32,122 bases of DNA from JBAYJY01 sp041664945. GTDB taxonomy: Bacteria; UBP15; UBA6099. Of this stretch, positions 12,455 to 21,661 are shown one piece after another. The translations under genes and the position numbers were made by a program. A model generated the notes under the pieces. The model was not told the origin of the DNA, searched no databases, and saw only the letters and a program-made list of their open reading frames with translations. Within the stretch, counting starts at the first letter, position 1. Each line of letters opens with the position of its first letter. The DNA lies in contig JBAYJY010000036.1 in the NCBI GenBank assembly GCA_041664945.1, positions 1-32,122 on the forward strand, in the 5' to 3' direction.

Positions 12455-13054
12455 ATGTTTGACTGGATAGAAAATGAAGACATATTCGAGTGCAAGGTAA
12501 AAAATTGTTTTAAGTTTAAAGTTGAGCCCGACGGCGACAAATGGAAAGCCTCGTTTGAGGCCGGCGATTTTTTAATCAGAAAGAAGGATGGTTATGCTGA
12601 TAGTGAATCTGCAAAAAAAGGAATAACGGAGTCCTATATCAGTTTTATTGAACAGTGCATATCGGATATCGCCGCAGGAGAGGTTAGAAAGAAACGCATC
12701 CTCTTAATTGAAGACGAAAAGCCTTTTTCGCAAGCGTTAACAATATTCCTGAGAAGAGAGGGCTATGAAGTAATTTTAGCCGACGACGGAGAGGAGGGGC
12801 TCGAACAACTGAGAAAGCATGAGATAGATATTGTTGTTACGGATCTTATGATGCCGCGAATGAACGGCGAGCATTTTCTTGAAATATTGAAGAAGAAATA
12901 CCACAGCACAATTCCTGTCATTGTGCAGACCGCATACGGAACTATTGATTGTTCTAAAAGGCTACTGAAACTCGGAGTTCATGATATTCTTTTAAAGCCG
13001 TATTCTTTTAATGACTTGAAGAAAGCCTTGCTGGAAGCGCTCGCCGAGTTCTGA
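12455..13054 (+). CDS. Response regulator with a novel N-terminal domain
   Basis: A 199-residue protein. Residues 79-199 are a CheY-like receiver: acidic pair Glu86/Asp87 (LLIEDE), phospho-acceptor Asp130 (VVTDLMMPRMNG), Thr159 and Lys181 (LKPYS). There is no C-terminal output domain. Instead an unrecognised N-terminal segment of about 75 residues (DIFECKVKNCFKFKVEPDGD, then helices with SYISFIEQC) precedes the receiver. That order is unusual. The segment has alternating strands and might be a small ligand- or RNA-binding domain. No histidine kinase is adjacent. It is the first chromosomal gene after the element. Confidence 0.82.
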   Translation: MFDWIENEDIFECKVKNCFKFKVEPDGDKWKASFEAGDFLIRKKDGYADSESAKKGITESYISFIEQCISDIAAGEVRKKRILLIEDEKPFSQALTIFLRREGYEVILADDGEEGLEQLRKHEIDIVVTDLMMPRMNGEHFLEILKKKYHSTIPVIVQTAYGTIDCSKRLLKLGVHDILLKPYSFNDLKKALLEALAEF

Positions 13055-13079
13055 ACAAATAACAAATCACATAAAATTT

Positions 13080-14537
13080 TCATCTATTACTCATGGCTTT
13101 GTACCTGCCGAGCGCGTCGGCCCACGCGCCGGAACCGGCTGGCTCGTATTCATGCATCTCGAACGAACGGCGCACAATCGCGCGAGCTTCTCCGAGCGAA
13201 CCGATGTGGCCTAACGCCTGCGCCTGAACGATTATGTTGCCGATCGCCGTGGCCTCGACCGGCCCGGCGAGAACCGGCAGCCCGGTGGAGTCAGCGGTCA
13301 TCTGGCACAGCAACGCATTTCTCGATCCGCCTCCCACAACGTGAATGCGGTTGATCGGCGCGTTCTGAACCTGCCGCAGTTCTTCTATCACGAGACAGTA
13401 ATGAAGCGCAAGGCTTTCGAACGCGCACCGCGCGAACTCGCCCGGCGTCTGCGGCGCATGCTGTCCTGTCTTCTCGCAAAATCCGGCAATCGCTTCCGTC
13501 ATCGACGTCGGGTTCAGAAAACATGGGTCTTCAACGTTGATCAGGCATTTGAAAACCGACGCCTCGGCCGCCATCTTCGTCAGTTCGCCGTAATCGAACC
13601 GGCCGCCGAAATCCGCGCGAATTCTCTGCACCGTCCACATCCCCATTATGTTCTTCAGAAAACGATATGTTCCGTTAACGCCGCCCTCGTTTGTGAAATT
13701 GAACTTTTCCGCTTCCTCTGAAACGACCGGCTCCCTGATCTCGATGCCCATCAGAGACCAAGTTCCGGAACTTATATAAGCCCAGTCGTTTCCCTCGGCG
13801 GGAACCGCTGCGATAGCCGAGCCGGTGTCATGCGCCGCCGGGGCGATGACTTTAATATCGCCGAGCCCGGTTTCGCCCTGAATTTCCGCCGAGAGACGGC
13901 CGACCGCTGTTCCCGGAGCGACGATTTTCTGCAACAGCGCCATAGGAACTCCGACAGCTTCGACCAGTTCGGCGTCCCAGTTTTTTTCATGAACGTTGTA
14001 GAGTTGAGAAGTCGTGGCGATAGTGAACTCGGAGCATTTTTCGCCCGTGAGCAGATAGTTGATGTAATCAGGAACGAACAACAAATCTTTCGCAATTCTG
14101 AGCTGCGGGGATTTTTGTTCCGCCATCGCGAAAAGCTGATAGAGTGAATTAAAAGGAAGGAACTGAATTCCGGTTTTCTGATAAATCTTCTTGCGCGGAA
14201 CGCGCTCGAAAAACTTATCCATCATGCCGTCCGTGCGGGAGTCGCGGTAGGCCGCCGGAAGCCCGGCGAGGGAGCCGTCTTCTGCCAGCAGAACGAAATC
14301 GACGCCCCATGTATCGACGCCGACGCTTTCCGGCGGGTCGGATTCCGCAAGCGTAGCCAGCGCGCATTTTATTTCCTGAAACATCCCCGTCAGATTCCAG
14401 TGCAGGCGTCCGCGCAGGCGGATCATGCCGTTTGGAAAACGCGCGATTTCCCTCATGCGCAGATTGCCGCCCGCTATTGTTCCGCTCACAAGGCGGCCGC
14501 TCTCCGCTCCCAAATCAACAGCGATATATCCCGGCAT
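13080..14537 (-). CDS. rhaB: Rhamnulokinase
   Basis: A 485-residue FGGY-family sugar kinase, the normal length for RhaB, which phosphorylates L-rhamnulose with ATP to rhamnulose-1-phosphate. N-terminal phosphate-binding DLGAESGR (8-15) is characteristic of rhamnulokinases. Further motifs are VGVDTWGVDF near 72, the ATPase-fold phosphate-2 segment AAHDTGSAIAAVPA, SSGTWSLMG, and the adenosine segment VVGGGSRNALLCQM. It is the last gene of a leftward cluster after a tandem class II aldolase and an AOR. A terminator-like hairpin sits just upstream (14586-14622), so its expression may be partly separate. Fuculokinase is a less likely alternative. Confidence 0.9.
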   Translation of the reverse strand: MPGYIAVDLGAESGRLVSGTIAGGNLRMREIARFPNGMIRLRGRLHWNLTGMFQEIKCALATLAESDPPESVGVDTWGVDFVLLAEDGSLAGLPAAYRDSRTDGMMDKFFERVPRKKIYQKTGIQFLPFNSLYQLFAMAEQKSPQLRIAKDLLFVPDYINYLLTGEKCSEFTIATTSQLYNVHEKNWDAELVEAVGVPMALLQKIVAPGTAVGRLSAEIQGETGLGDIKVIAPAAHDTGSAIAAVPAEGNDWAYISSGTWSLMGIEIREPVVSEEAEKFNFTNEGGVNGTYRFLKNIMGMWTVQRIRADFGGRFDYGELTKMAAEASVFKCLINVEDPCFLNPTSMTEAIAGFCEKTGQHAPQTPGEFARCAFESLALHYCLVIEELRQVQNAPINRIHVVGGGSRNALLCQMTADSTGLPVLAGPVEATAIGNIIVQAQALGHIGSLGEARAIVRRSFEMHEYEPAGSGAWADALGRYKAMSNR

Positions 14538-14585
14538 CCTCAGTTCCTCTTTCGGTCAATTTAATATGGCGCTGTGCGTCAACAT

Positions 14586-14622
14586 AAAACAGCGCAGGCG
14601 GAGAAAAGACGCCTACTGTTTT
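14586..14622 (-). terminator. Terminator-like hairpin between AOR and rhamnulokinase
   Basis: AAAACAG (14586-14592) pairs with CTGTTTT (14616-14622) and AGGCG (14596-14600) with CGCCT (14610-14614), with a small internal loop. On the minus strand it begins at the AOR stop codon and ends TTTTATGTT, a short U-tract. It may reduce read-through into rhaB. Confidence 0.45.
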
Positions 14623-16424
14623 ATCTCAAGTTTTTCACAGGTTTCCTTAAGCGGAACGCCGTCCTTGTCCCAGCCGCGAATCATATAATAGTCGTCGAGC
14701 ATCCGGTTCCTGTCGTTTTCCGATACAAGATATTCCCGGTCGCCTATGGCGATGGTCTGCGTTTTGAAGCGCGGCGGCAGATCGTCGTCCGCCCTCGTCA
14801 TTCCCGCCTCGATGTTGAATATCCGCTCCAGAGTTGCGATGCGCTCGGCGGCCTCTTCGATCGCTTCGCGGCTTGCGTCCTCGCCGGTCGCTGCCGAATA
14901 AGCTTTCGCCCAATGTTCGGCGCCGGTCGCATATCCGGTGAAGCGGCAGATGCCGAGCGAGTCCTGAATGATTCCGATATCCTGCTGATTCTTCGCGGTC
15001 ATCGCCGCCTGCCGTATCGAGAAGCGCGGCGCTTCCTTGTAGCCGCCGAAATATGCGAGCGAGATCGAGTAGCCTCCCCGAAGATGGCACGCGCCGGTCG
15101 GCGATGTCATATAGCCGACAGCCTGCGCCGGCATGCCCCGCGGATCGTACGCCGGCAGTTCCATTCCTTTAACGTGCATCGCCGTTTCGGGATGTCCGAA
15201 CCGCTCCGCGAGCGACCTTGATCCCTCTGCGAGCAAATCACCGATTCCGCTCCGCGCCGCTACCAACTCGACAATATGCGGATACATCGACGCGTCTCCA
15301 AAACGAATTGAAACGCCTCCCGTGTCCGTGGCGGATATCGCGCCCATCTCAAAAAGTTCGGCGGCGCACGCGAGCGTCACGCCCAGCGACATGGTGTCCA
15401 TTCCCATTTCGTTGGCTACATAATTCCCGAGCGTTATCGCATTCAGATCGTATATGTCCAGCAGCGGCCCCATGAGAACCATCGTCTCGTATTCAGGCCC
15501 CTCGCCCTTCTTGTCGCCGACCCGCGTGTGCCTCTGGCACATAATCGGGCAGCCGAAGCATCCGCCTGCCTTTTCAAGTATCGTGTCGGTCATTGTCTCG
15601 CCGGTTATGTTTCTCAGAATGTCCATGTCGTGTCTGCAATCGGAGAAATTCCTGTGCGGCAGAATGCCCATGATCTCGATTAGTTCGACCAATCCGGCGG
15701 TGCCGAGTTCGCGCAAAACGTTTTTCGTCGCCGGCGCGGCTTTCATGACATGCCGGGTTTGCGCGATCACATCCTTGAACCGTTCGGGTTCGACAACACC
15801 TGTTTTCCTGTCGCCCTTAACGACGATGGCCTTAACATTTTTAGAGCCGAGAACGGCGCCGGAGCCGCCCCGGCCATACGCGCGGTTGTACTCGTTCATA
15901 AGCGCCGCGAAGCGAACCTTCTTCTCTCCGGCGGGGCTGGTGACTAATACGCTGCACGCCTTGCCGCCGTGGCGGCCGGCAAGAATATCCGTCGTCACTG
16001 GAACGTCTTTGCCCCATAAGTCGGAAGCGTCGTGAATCGCGACCCGCTCCGTCAGACTCTCGCCGTCATTTATCGTTATGTACACCGGTTTCTGCGAAGC
16101 GCCTTTAATTATGAGCGCGTCGTATCCGGCGCCTTTCAGCACTCTGCCCCATTTGCCGCCTGAGTTGGCGGACCCGATCGCGCCGGTGAGCGGCGATTTA
16201 AAAACGACATGGCCGCGCCCGGCTGTAGGCGCCGTCGTGCCGGTCAGCGGGCTGACCGCGAACACCATCACGTTGCCGGGGCCGAGAGGATCGCATTTCG
16301 GGTCGACTATATCCGTGAACAGCTTCACCGCGAGGCCGCGGCCGCCAAGCCAAAGACTTCCGTCGGCGGTCGATTCGATAATTTCATTGCTGTCGAGATT
16401 TATTTCAAGAGTATTGCATTTCAT
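14613..16424 (-). CDS. Aldehyde:ferredoxin oxidoreductase (AOR family)
   Basis: A 603-residue tungsten/molybdenum pterin enzyme of normal family length that oxidises aldehydes to acids with ferredoxin. The 4Fe-4S ligands are visible as C-x2-C-x3-C (Cys289, 292, 296; GCFGCPIMC) plus distal Cys493 (SLGICRF). Pterin-binding segments include NEYNRAYGRGGSGAVLGSKN (178-197) and CHLRGGYS. The start at MKCNTLEINL is chosen because AGGA lies upstream and family proteins begin there; the earlier in-frame ATG at 16454 has no ribosome binding site. It sits between aldolase and rhamnulokinase genes. The likely substrate is therefore lactaldehyde from rhamnose (or fucose) cleavage, giving lactate and reduced ferredoxin; this substrate is inferred from context. 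Confidence 0.9.
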   Translation of the reverse strand: MKCNTLEINLDSNEIIESTADGSLWLGGRGLAVKLFTDIVDPKCDPLGPGNVMVFAVSPLTGTTAPTAGRGHVVFKSPLTGAIGSANSGGKWGRVLKGAGYDALIIKGASQKPVYITINDGESLTERVAIHDASDLWGKDVPVTTDILAGRHGGKACSVLVTSPAGEKKVRFAALMNEYNRAYGRGGSGAVLGSKNVKAIVVKGDRKTGVVEPERFKDVIAQTRHVMKAAPATKNVLRELGTAGLVELIEIMGILPHRNFSDCRHDMDILRNITGETMTDTILEKAGGCFGCPIMCQRHTRVGDKKGEGPEYETMVLMGPLLDIYDLNAITLGNYVANEMGMDTMSLGVTLACAAELFEMGAISATDTGGVSIRFGDASMYPHIVELVAARSGIGDLLAEGSRSLAERFGHPETAMHVKGMELPAYDPRGMPAQAVGYMTSPTGACHLRGGYSISLAYFGGYKEAPRFSIRQAAMTAKNQQDIGIIQDSLGICRFTGYATGAEHWAKAYSAATGEDASREAIEEAAERIATLERIFNIEAGMTRADDDLPPRFKTQTIAIGDREYLVSENDRNRMLDDYYMIRGWDKDGVPLKETCEKLEIKQ

Positions 16425-16472
16425 TCGAAGCGCCAATCCTTTCAATCGCGGCATGCGCGCCGCTAATAGACG

Positions 16473-17783
16473 TTACCAGTTTCTCGCCCGTTCCGGTTCC
16501 ATGGCGGCGATATTCAGCCCGCGCATCTTCGCCATTATCCGATAGAAGCTGATGTCCTTCGCCGAAGATATATGGCGGGTCGCCTCGCCCGGCGACTGCT
16601 CGCCGCACGACCAGATGCCGCCGCACTCAACGATCGCCACCTTGTACTCAAGCAACGCGCGGCACAGCAAGTCCGGGTCCGGCGGCGCCGGCAGTATCGG
16701 AATAGCCGGATAAAGAAAGCCGCCCTCCGCGTCGATGGGAATTATCTTCGCCGACCCTTTGGTTTCATTCTGCATTACGTTCAATGATAACGCTTCGACT
16801 TCAGATGGATAGCAATGCACCACGGCTTTGAACGGCGTGTTTGCATAAATGAACCGGTGCATCTCGAGTTCGTATTCGTCCTTTTCGCCTCCGGAGCCCA
16901 GTGAAACTTCCAGCATCGGGCCGGGAATGTCGCGCGGCAGCGAAATCTTCGGCACATAAAGCAGCGCGCTCGCCCCCCTTATGCTGGCCGAGCCGGAATG
17001 AAACGGGCTATACCGCGACTCGAACGCGCGGAACCCCAGACTCGTGAACATTTCGACCGTTTCCGGTTCGTCCGCGAAGTCCACTTTGCCGTCGAGTTCC
17101 GCCGAATAATCAGGCATCGCCTTCTCCAGCGCCGGTAGCAGGTCGCCCAGTCTCTTTCTCGCAAGTTCGAGGTCGGTTCCCAATATTCCGGAGAAATACA
17201 GAACCTCGCCGGAATGTTCGAGCAGGCACAAATTGAAAAACGCCTCGTCTACCGTTCCGCCTTTTGCGAATGCGCCGTGAGCCTGAACGATGCACGCCTT
17301 ATTTGACGCGAGCCTTTCGCCGACCGTCTCGGACATCTCTTTTGAGCCGCAGGCGACCGGAAACCAGTCCACCGGAACCTGCCTGAGGTAGCGCGTCCCG
17401 AGCGGGTCCACCGGAATCATTGGCGCCCTCGGATTCGTTTTCGGCGCCGGCGCGTCGTCGATTGTCACCACCGTCGCCATCTTTGTGTGGCCGTGCATGG
17501 TGGCGTTGACGCCCGGAAGTTGCAGAATGCGGGTATGAATGTCCGTCTCGCTGCTCGATTTGAAATATCCGAAATTGATTTTATTGAGAGAGGGATAGCA
17601 AATTTTCTCTTTCGTCAGTTCGCCCTTCTGGGAGCCGGTCGCGGTTATGGCCAGCATGTCGTTTCCGAACTTGTCCTTGCCCTTAATCGAGATGTTGCCC
17701 GAATGAGAATTCTCAATGTCGAGCGTCAGCGCCGCGCTGCCGACCGCGCGAATTTTTTTAAATACAGCATCCTTGTCCATCAT
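16473..17783 (-). CDS. Tandem-domain class II aldolase/adducin protein
   Basis: A 436-residue protein, twice the usual aldolase length. Domain 1 (about 1-210) has the family residues: SGNIS (28-32), TATGSQKG (47-54), catalytic-type Glu79 (SSSETDIH), and zinc ligands His97 and His99 (HGH) and His169 (QAHG). Domain 2 (about 250-430) repeats the fold in degenerate form: EMHRFIYANTPFKAVVHCY keeps one His where domain 1 has HxH, and VECGGIWSCG replaces the third ligand region. Only domain 1 should be catalytic. With rhamnulokinase and AOR it probably cleaves rhamnulose-1-phosphate to DHAP and L-lactaldehyde. It is the first gene of the cluster, 48 bp before AOR, with AAAGGCGG upstream of the ATG. 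Exact substrate is unproven. Confidence 0.82.
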   Translation of the reverse strand: MMDKDAVFKKIRAVGSAALTLDIENSHSGNISIKGKDKFGNDMLAITATGSQKGELTKEKICYPSLNKINFGYFKSSSETDIHTRILQLPGVNATMHGHTKMATVVTIDDAPAPKTNPRAPMIPVDPLGTRYLRQVPVDWFPVACGSKEMSETVGERLASNKACIVQAHGAFAKGGTVDEAFFNLCLLEHSGEVLYFSGILGTDLELARKRLGDLLPALEKAMPDYSAELDGKVDFADEPETVEMFTSLGFRAFESRYSPFHSGSASIRGASALLYVPKISLPRDIPGPMLEVSLGSGGEKDEYELEMHRFIYANTPFKAVVHCYPSEVEALSLNVMQNETKGSAKIIPIDAEGGFLYPAIPILPAPPDPDLLCRALLEYKVAIVECGGIWSCGEQSPGEATRHISSAKDISFYRIMAKMRGLNIAAMEPERARNW

Positions 17784-18105
17784 TGCGTTTTTCCGCCTTT
17801 CAAAACCCGTCTAAGCGCAAGTAGCGCCCGTTTCTAACAATCAGCTCCAAAATCCTAATTATTGCGGATTGGGGGCCGATTCTCTTTATCTGCTGCATGG
17901 AAGTAGTTTCGACCATTTCCCGAGAATCCTTTCCCTGACCCTCTTAATATATAAAACTAAACGCGCCGATTTTCAACCTGATTCAACGATAGTATTGATT
18001 CAGAGTGGATGGAAAGCTTTGCATATAGGAAAAAATGGAGGATGGCAAAATGGATTCTCGTCAGGAACATTCTGGAATGGCAGACTAAAAAACAGCGGAA
18101 AGCCG
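17784..18105. other. Intergenic region upstream of the aldolase cluster
   Basis: About 320 bp with no supported gene. It should hold the promoter of the leftward aldolase cluster and the 3' end of the exported-protein transcript, but neither a clear promoter nor a terminator is obvious. A 12-codon plus-strand frame preceded by GGAGG (ATG near 18052) is too short to call. Confidence 0.45.
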
Positions 18106-19116
18106 TTATTTCACATCGAACGCGCGTTCGACATGAACGAGGTTGACAGAGCCTGTCGTGTCGTCCGGAGTCAGCGTGAGCGGGTCGACGATTGTAGCAT
18201 AGGCGGTTCCGTATATGATGCGCAACTTGTCAAATCTCTTGTTTTTCAGAACATCCTCTTTGAATCTCATATACAGCCAGCCGTCTTTCGAATAGTAACG
18301 CGCATCGGCCGAGCGGACTTCATTGAGCCCCTCTTCAGTGTCGAGAAGGCCAATGATCGGGAAAAGCAGAAACTGGGCGTGCTGCGAGTGCTCCAGAACG
18401 AAGTTTGTTCTAATCGTGCCGCCTTTGATTTTATCCGGATAATAAATCCCGATGCTGTAAACGAAAACATTGAAAGGCGACACAGTGCCGCCGGAGACAT
18501 CCCCTTCAACTTTCATTGCGAAATAGAGAATGCTGCCGTCATAGCCCGCCTGCGCCTGCAATATATCGAGATCGTCGAAAACAATTCTCGAATCCTCGTT
18601 TTCGTCCGTCAAAACGCCTGTCAGGGCCGGCGGCTTGATTCCGCCCCATTCGATTCTGACTGCGGGAAGCTCGAACAGATAGTTGCCCCCATCGTCCTTG
18701 ACCGTGAAAAAATAACGCACCGCCCCCGGCTTGCCCGTCGCGGGGATAACAGCCTGCCAGATATCAGGATTATCCTCGCTCTGATCCATTTCCAGCATCT
18801 TCCAGGTCGCTCCCAGGTCCAGCGAATATGAAAGATTCGCCAACAACGGCTTGTTGTTCGTAAAATATTTGTTATTGATAATCTCAGCCTCAACCGTCAC
18901 TTCGTCGCCGATTCCCGGCTGCTCCGGCGTGATCTTTACAGTTTTGACCAAAGGCGGATCATTATCTGTCAGAAAGCTGTCCAACGCGCTTGATGAGCGC
19001 GAAGGAATATAATAAAGCGAAAACCGTTCAGATTTGATCGGTTCCCCCACAGCCGCGCTAATAACAAAAAAGACACTTAGTGCAATTATGCACAAAGACA
19101 TTTTAGAAATTTTCAT
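18106..19116 (-). CDS. Exported protein of unknown function
   Basis: A 336-residue protein with a Sec signal peptide (MKISKMSLCIIALSVFFVIS, cleavage near residues 22-25). The mature part begins with a linker and then an Ig-like beta-rich region (about 55-155; VKITPEQPGIGDEVTVEAEI, later AVRYFFTVKDDGGNY) of the type used as a carbohydrate-binding or spacer module. The remaining about 180 residues are strand-rich and unrecognised (FNVFVYSIGIYYPD, DGWLYMRFKED). The ATG at 19116 has AAGGGAG 13 nt upstream; a TTG two codons earlier has better spacing. It stands alone, divergent from the AsmA-like gene. Probably periplasmic or cell-surface. Confidence 0.72.
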   Translation of the reverse strand: MKISKMSLCIIALSVFFVISAAVGEPIKSERFSLYYIPSRSSSALDSFLTDNDPPLVKTVKITPEQPGIGDEVTVEAEIINNKYFTNNKPLLANLSYSLDLGATWKMLEMDQSEDNPDIWQAVIPATGKPGAVRYFFTVKDDGGNYLFELPAVRIEWGGIKPPALTGVLTDENEDSRIVFDDLDILQAQAGYDGSILYFAMKVEGDVSGGTVSPFNVFVYSIGIYYPDKIKGGTIRTNFVLEHSQHAQFLLFPIIGLLDTEEGLNEVRSADARYYSKDGWLYMRFKEDVLKNKRFDKLRIIYGTAYATIVDPLTLTPDDTTGSVNLVHVERAFDVK

Positions 19117-19421
19117 TTTCAAAAGAACGCTCCCTTTCACAGGCTGAATGTCCCGGATATTATAAACTGAAATCCGAAATTGGAAAAGGGCTTGGCGACA
19201 AACAATTTTTAGCCTGTTTACAGGCTCTTTCATGCCGTAACAGCCGGCCTGACAGGCCTTCTCCACTCGCTCGGTTTCGCGCCTGACTTCCTCAATCAGG
19301 TCATTATATATACAAACAGCGGACCATATATTAAGGACGTGGAACGCCGCGTCTGTTACTTTTATGATTGAGGAACCGGCATTACGACTCGCGGACCGCC
19401 GCGCCGGGCCGGCTTGAACTG
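19117..19421. other. Divergent intergenic region
   Basis: About 300 bp between the divergent exported-protein and AsmA-like genes. It must contain both promoters. I see no clear hairpin, repeat or consensus promoter pair. Confidence 0.4.
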
Positions 19422-21311
19422 ATGGAAACTAAAACAATTCTGCTGATAATTCTGGCGATAATCGTCGTTCTGTTCGTGCCGCTGTATCCGCTGAAACTTA
19501 TCAAGAAAATCCTTCTTTTCCTCGTGAACAGCTATCTGCGGCTTCCGATTAAATTCGACGATATTGGCGGCATTCCAGTCATTAAAATGAGGCTGTATAA
19601 CGTGGAGATGCCGCTCGGCGCCGGCGGAATGCTCAAAGCGAAAGAGATGCACCTTAGAATCAATTTCTGGCGCATTATCACATTTCGGGAACCTGCCGAC
19701 CCACGGCGGCGACTTCATTTCTGGCGCTGGATTTCCTTCCACCGGCCTGCGATCGACCCGCTGACTTTCTACAAACCTGAAATTCGAATCAAGCAGATTA
19801 AGGAACACGGCGAAGTCTGGTTCCTGTTCCCGCTGACTGCGATGAAGTGGGTTGTCAGCTCTCTATTTGTGAACCTCTGGGGCCTAAATTTCGTCAGGAT
19901 ATACAGGGGCACGGTTATAATCGAGGGCAAAGGCGGCGAAACAAAGATCGAGGACTTGGCGGGCGAGTTCACTTCTCACGGCCAGAACGTCAAAGTGCGG
20001 CGCCTCTCATGCATGGTCGGCGACGGCAGTCTCGAAATCCACTACCCTCGCGTCGGCCCGATGACCGAAGGCCGTCTCGTTGTCCGCAACATGCGCCTCG
20101 AAGAACTCGTCGCGCTCAAAGTCCCAAAAAACCTGAACGGCCCGATCAACATCGAGGCCGCCATCACCGGCCCAGTGGCCAACCTCGAAATGAACGGCCA
20201 TATCAGCTCTCCCGCGCTCTTCATGCGAAACGAACCGATCAGCGATTTCCGCTCGCCGCTCAAACTAAAGGGCACGAAGCTTATTCTCGAACACATGCGC
20301 GGCCGCGTCGGCGAATACCAGCTCGAAGGCATTCTCACAACCGATGTCGAAACCGACATCTCCGAATTGCGCCTTCTCGGACGCGGCAATGGACTCGCTT
20401 CCCAGTCAGTGCTTAAAATCCTCTCACTCAAGCCTTTCATCGAATCCGCCGAACTCGACGCCGACGTGCTCCTCGAAGGCAATCTCAACGAGTTCTATGA
20501 ATTCACCGGCGATATAAACATTAAGCTGAAAAATGCGAAGATCGATTTCACCCAGATCGGCGAAGGCACGATGGGCTGGTTCCCTCTCGCCCCGATCCCG
20601 GAAGCTTCCCTTCATCTCACTCTTCAACGCGGCGTTCTCGTTTTCGACAAATGCCGCGCCCGTTCGGGCTCTCTGAATCTCCTTTGCAACGGCAAAATCG
20701 ACATGCAATACGATCCGGTTCCAGATAAAGTCGTCCGCTCTCAGTTTGAAATGTCTTTCGCCTTGGATTGCCCGGACCTTCAGGATATCGCTAACATGTT
20801 CTCTCTGGAACAGTACAAATTCACCGGTTCCGCGAAAGCGGACTTCAAACTCGACTGCGACTACTCCACCATATTCCACAAACTCGAAGGGTTCGGCCAT
20901 TTATCCGCTAAAGATGTTCACCTCGCCGGTTTCCCGATCGCTAAGAAAAAAATCGTCAAAACGCCTGTCGACCTCTGGTTCGACACGCTCGTCGCCGACC
21001 TGATACTCGAGAAAGATCGTTTCCGCTGGGAAAATGTCGCCTGCGCCGGCAAGTGGATCGACATCACCCTAAACGGCGGGATCGGTTTCTTCGATAAGGA
21101 ACTCTCCGTCAAAGGACAGCTCGGAATGGTTCCGGCTTCTCTTCAGGAAAACCGGCTGTTTAAGCTCCTGCCGGGTTCGGAAAATATCGCCAAGCGGATA
21201 AAAACATCTTTCCGCGTCTCCGGCAAGACAGACCACCCGAACTTCAGCCTTTCGCTCATGGATAGCTTCCGCGATATCTTCACAGGCGCGAAGCATGATG
21301 TTGAAAGTTAA
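19422..21311 (+). CDS. AsmA-like inner-membrane-anchored protein
   Basis: A 629-residue protein. An N-terminal TM segment (about 4-22; ILLIILAIIVVLFVPLYPL) anchors a long, repetitive beta-rich periplasmic part. It shows the AsmA/TamB-like pattern of short strands with residues such as GDGSLEIHYPRVGPMTEGRL, a central repeat, and a C-terminal section (FRWENVACAGKWIDITLNGG, SFRVSGKTDHPNFSL). Such proteins bridge the envelope and are linked to phospholipid transport to the outer membrane, which implies a two-membrane envelope here. The start at METKTI is chosen because the TM segment follows directly; the earlier ATG at 19368 adds unrelated residues. Ribosome binding site is weak. It is monocistronic. 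Confidence 0.78.
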   Translation: METKTILLIILAIIVVLFVPLYPLKLIKKILLFLVNSYLRLPIKFDDIGGIPVIKMRLYNVEMPLGAGGMLKAKEMHLRINFWRIITFREPADPRRRLHFWRWISFHRPAIDPLTFYKPEIRIKQIKEHGEVWFLFPLTAMKWVVSSLFVNLWGLNFVRIYRGTVIIEGKGGETKIEDLAGEFTSHGQNVKVRRLSCMVGDGSLEIHYPRVGPMTEGRLVVRNMRLEELVALKVPKNLNGPINIEAAITGPVANLEMNGHISSPALFMRNEPISDFRSPLKLKGTKLILEHMRGRVGEYQLEGILTTDVETDISELRLLGRGNGLASQSVLKILSLKPFIESAELDADVLLEGNLNEFYEFTGDINIKLKNAKIDFTQIGEGTMGWFPLAPIPEASLHLTLQRGVLVFDKCRARSGSLNLLCNGKIDMQYDPVPDKVVRSQFEMSFALDCPDLQDIANMFSLEQYKFTGSAKADFKLDCDYSTIFHKLEGFGHLSAKDVHLAGFPIAKKKIVKTPVDLWFDTLVADLILEKDRFRWENVACAGKWIDITLNGGIGFFDKELSVKGQLGMVPASLQENRLFKLLPGSENIAKRIKTSFRVSGKTDHPNFSLSLMDSFRDIFTGAKHDVES

Positions 21312-21484
21312 TCCTGATAATAGTTAAGAATCAAGCTTATTCACAGCCTAATCCAACAGGTTTTGCTTCTACAATTCCGAATATTCTTACCGGCAACCCA
21401 TTGAAACCATTCAGTTCCACCGGGATTATTGAAAAGACATTGATTTTCACAAGATGCATTTGTATCTTCGAGTTCGGGATTTCC

Positions 21485-21566
21485 GCGCCTGCTTCGCAGG
21501 CTCGCATTGACGAAGCAAACCCGTACCGCCAGTCTTTGCGAGGAACGTAGTGACGAAGCAAACCCG
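21485..21566. repeat. REP-like intergenic repeat
   Basis: TGACGAAGCAAACCCG occurs twice, at 21508-21523 and 21551-21566. The second copy follows TTTGCGAGGAACGTAG, with which it forms a TTTGC/GCAAA-closed hairpin. A further hairpin, GCCTGCTTCGCAGGC, precedes the first copy. The TTGCGAGG...GACGAAGCAA form is typical of dispersed intergenic palindromes found in many bacterial genomes, so more copies are expected elsewhere in the genome. Confidence 0.55.
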
Positions 21567-21661
21567 GACATGGAGATATTAATTCATCCCGGGATCGCTT
21601 CGGCAAAATCGACTCGCAATTCCTCTTTTATATGTTCACTAAACGAGTCTTAACCCAATTA

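Noticed and set aside
18052..18090. 12-codon ORF with GGAGG upstream
   Set aside because: Too short and unsupported; the GGAGG is also part of a longer purine-rich run.
17869..18831. 320-codon plus-strand frame opposite the exported protein
   Set aside because: It is antisense to a gene with a clear signal peptide and natural composition; its own translation has no domain, no good ribosome binding site and shadow-like composition.
21337..21606. Minus-strand frames across the region after the AsmA-like gene
   Set aside because: They run through the REP-like repeats and have no ribosome binding site; repeats of this type are intergenic.
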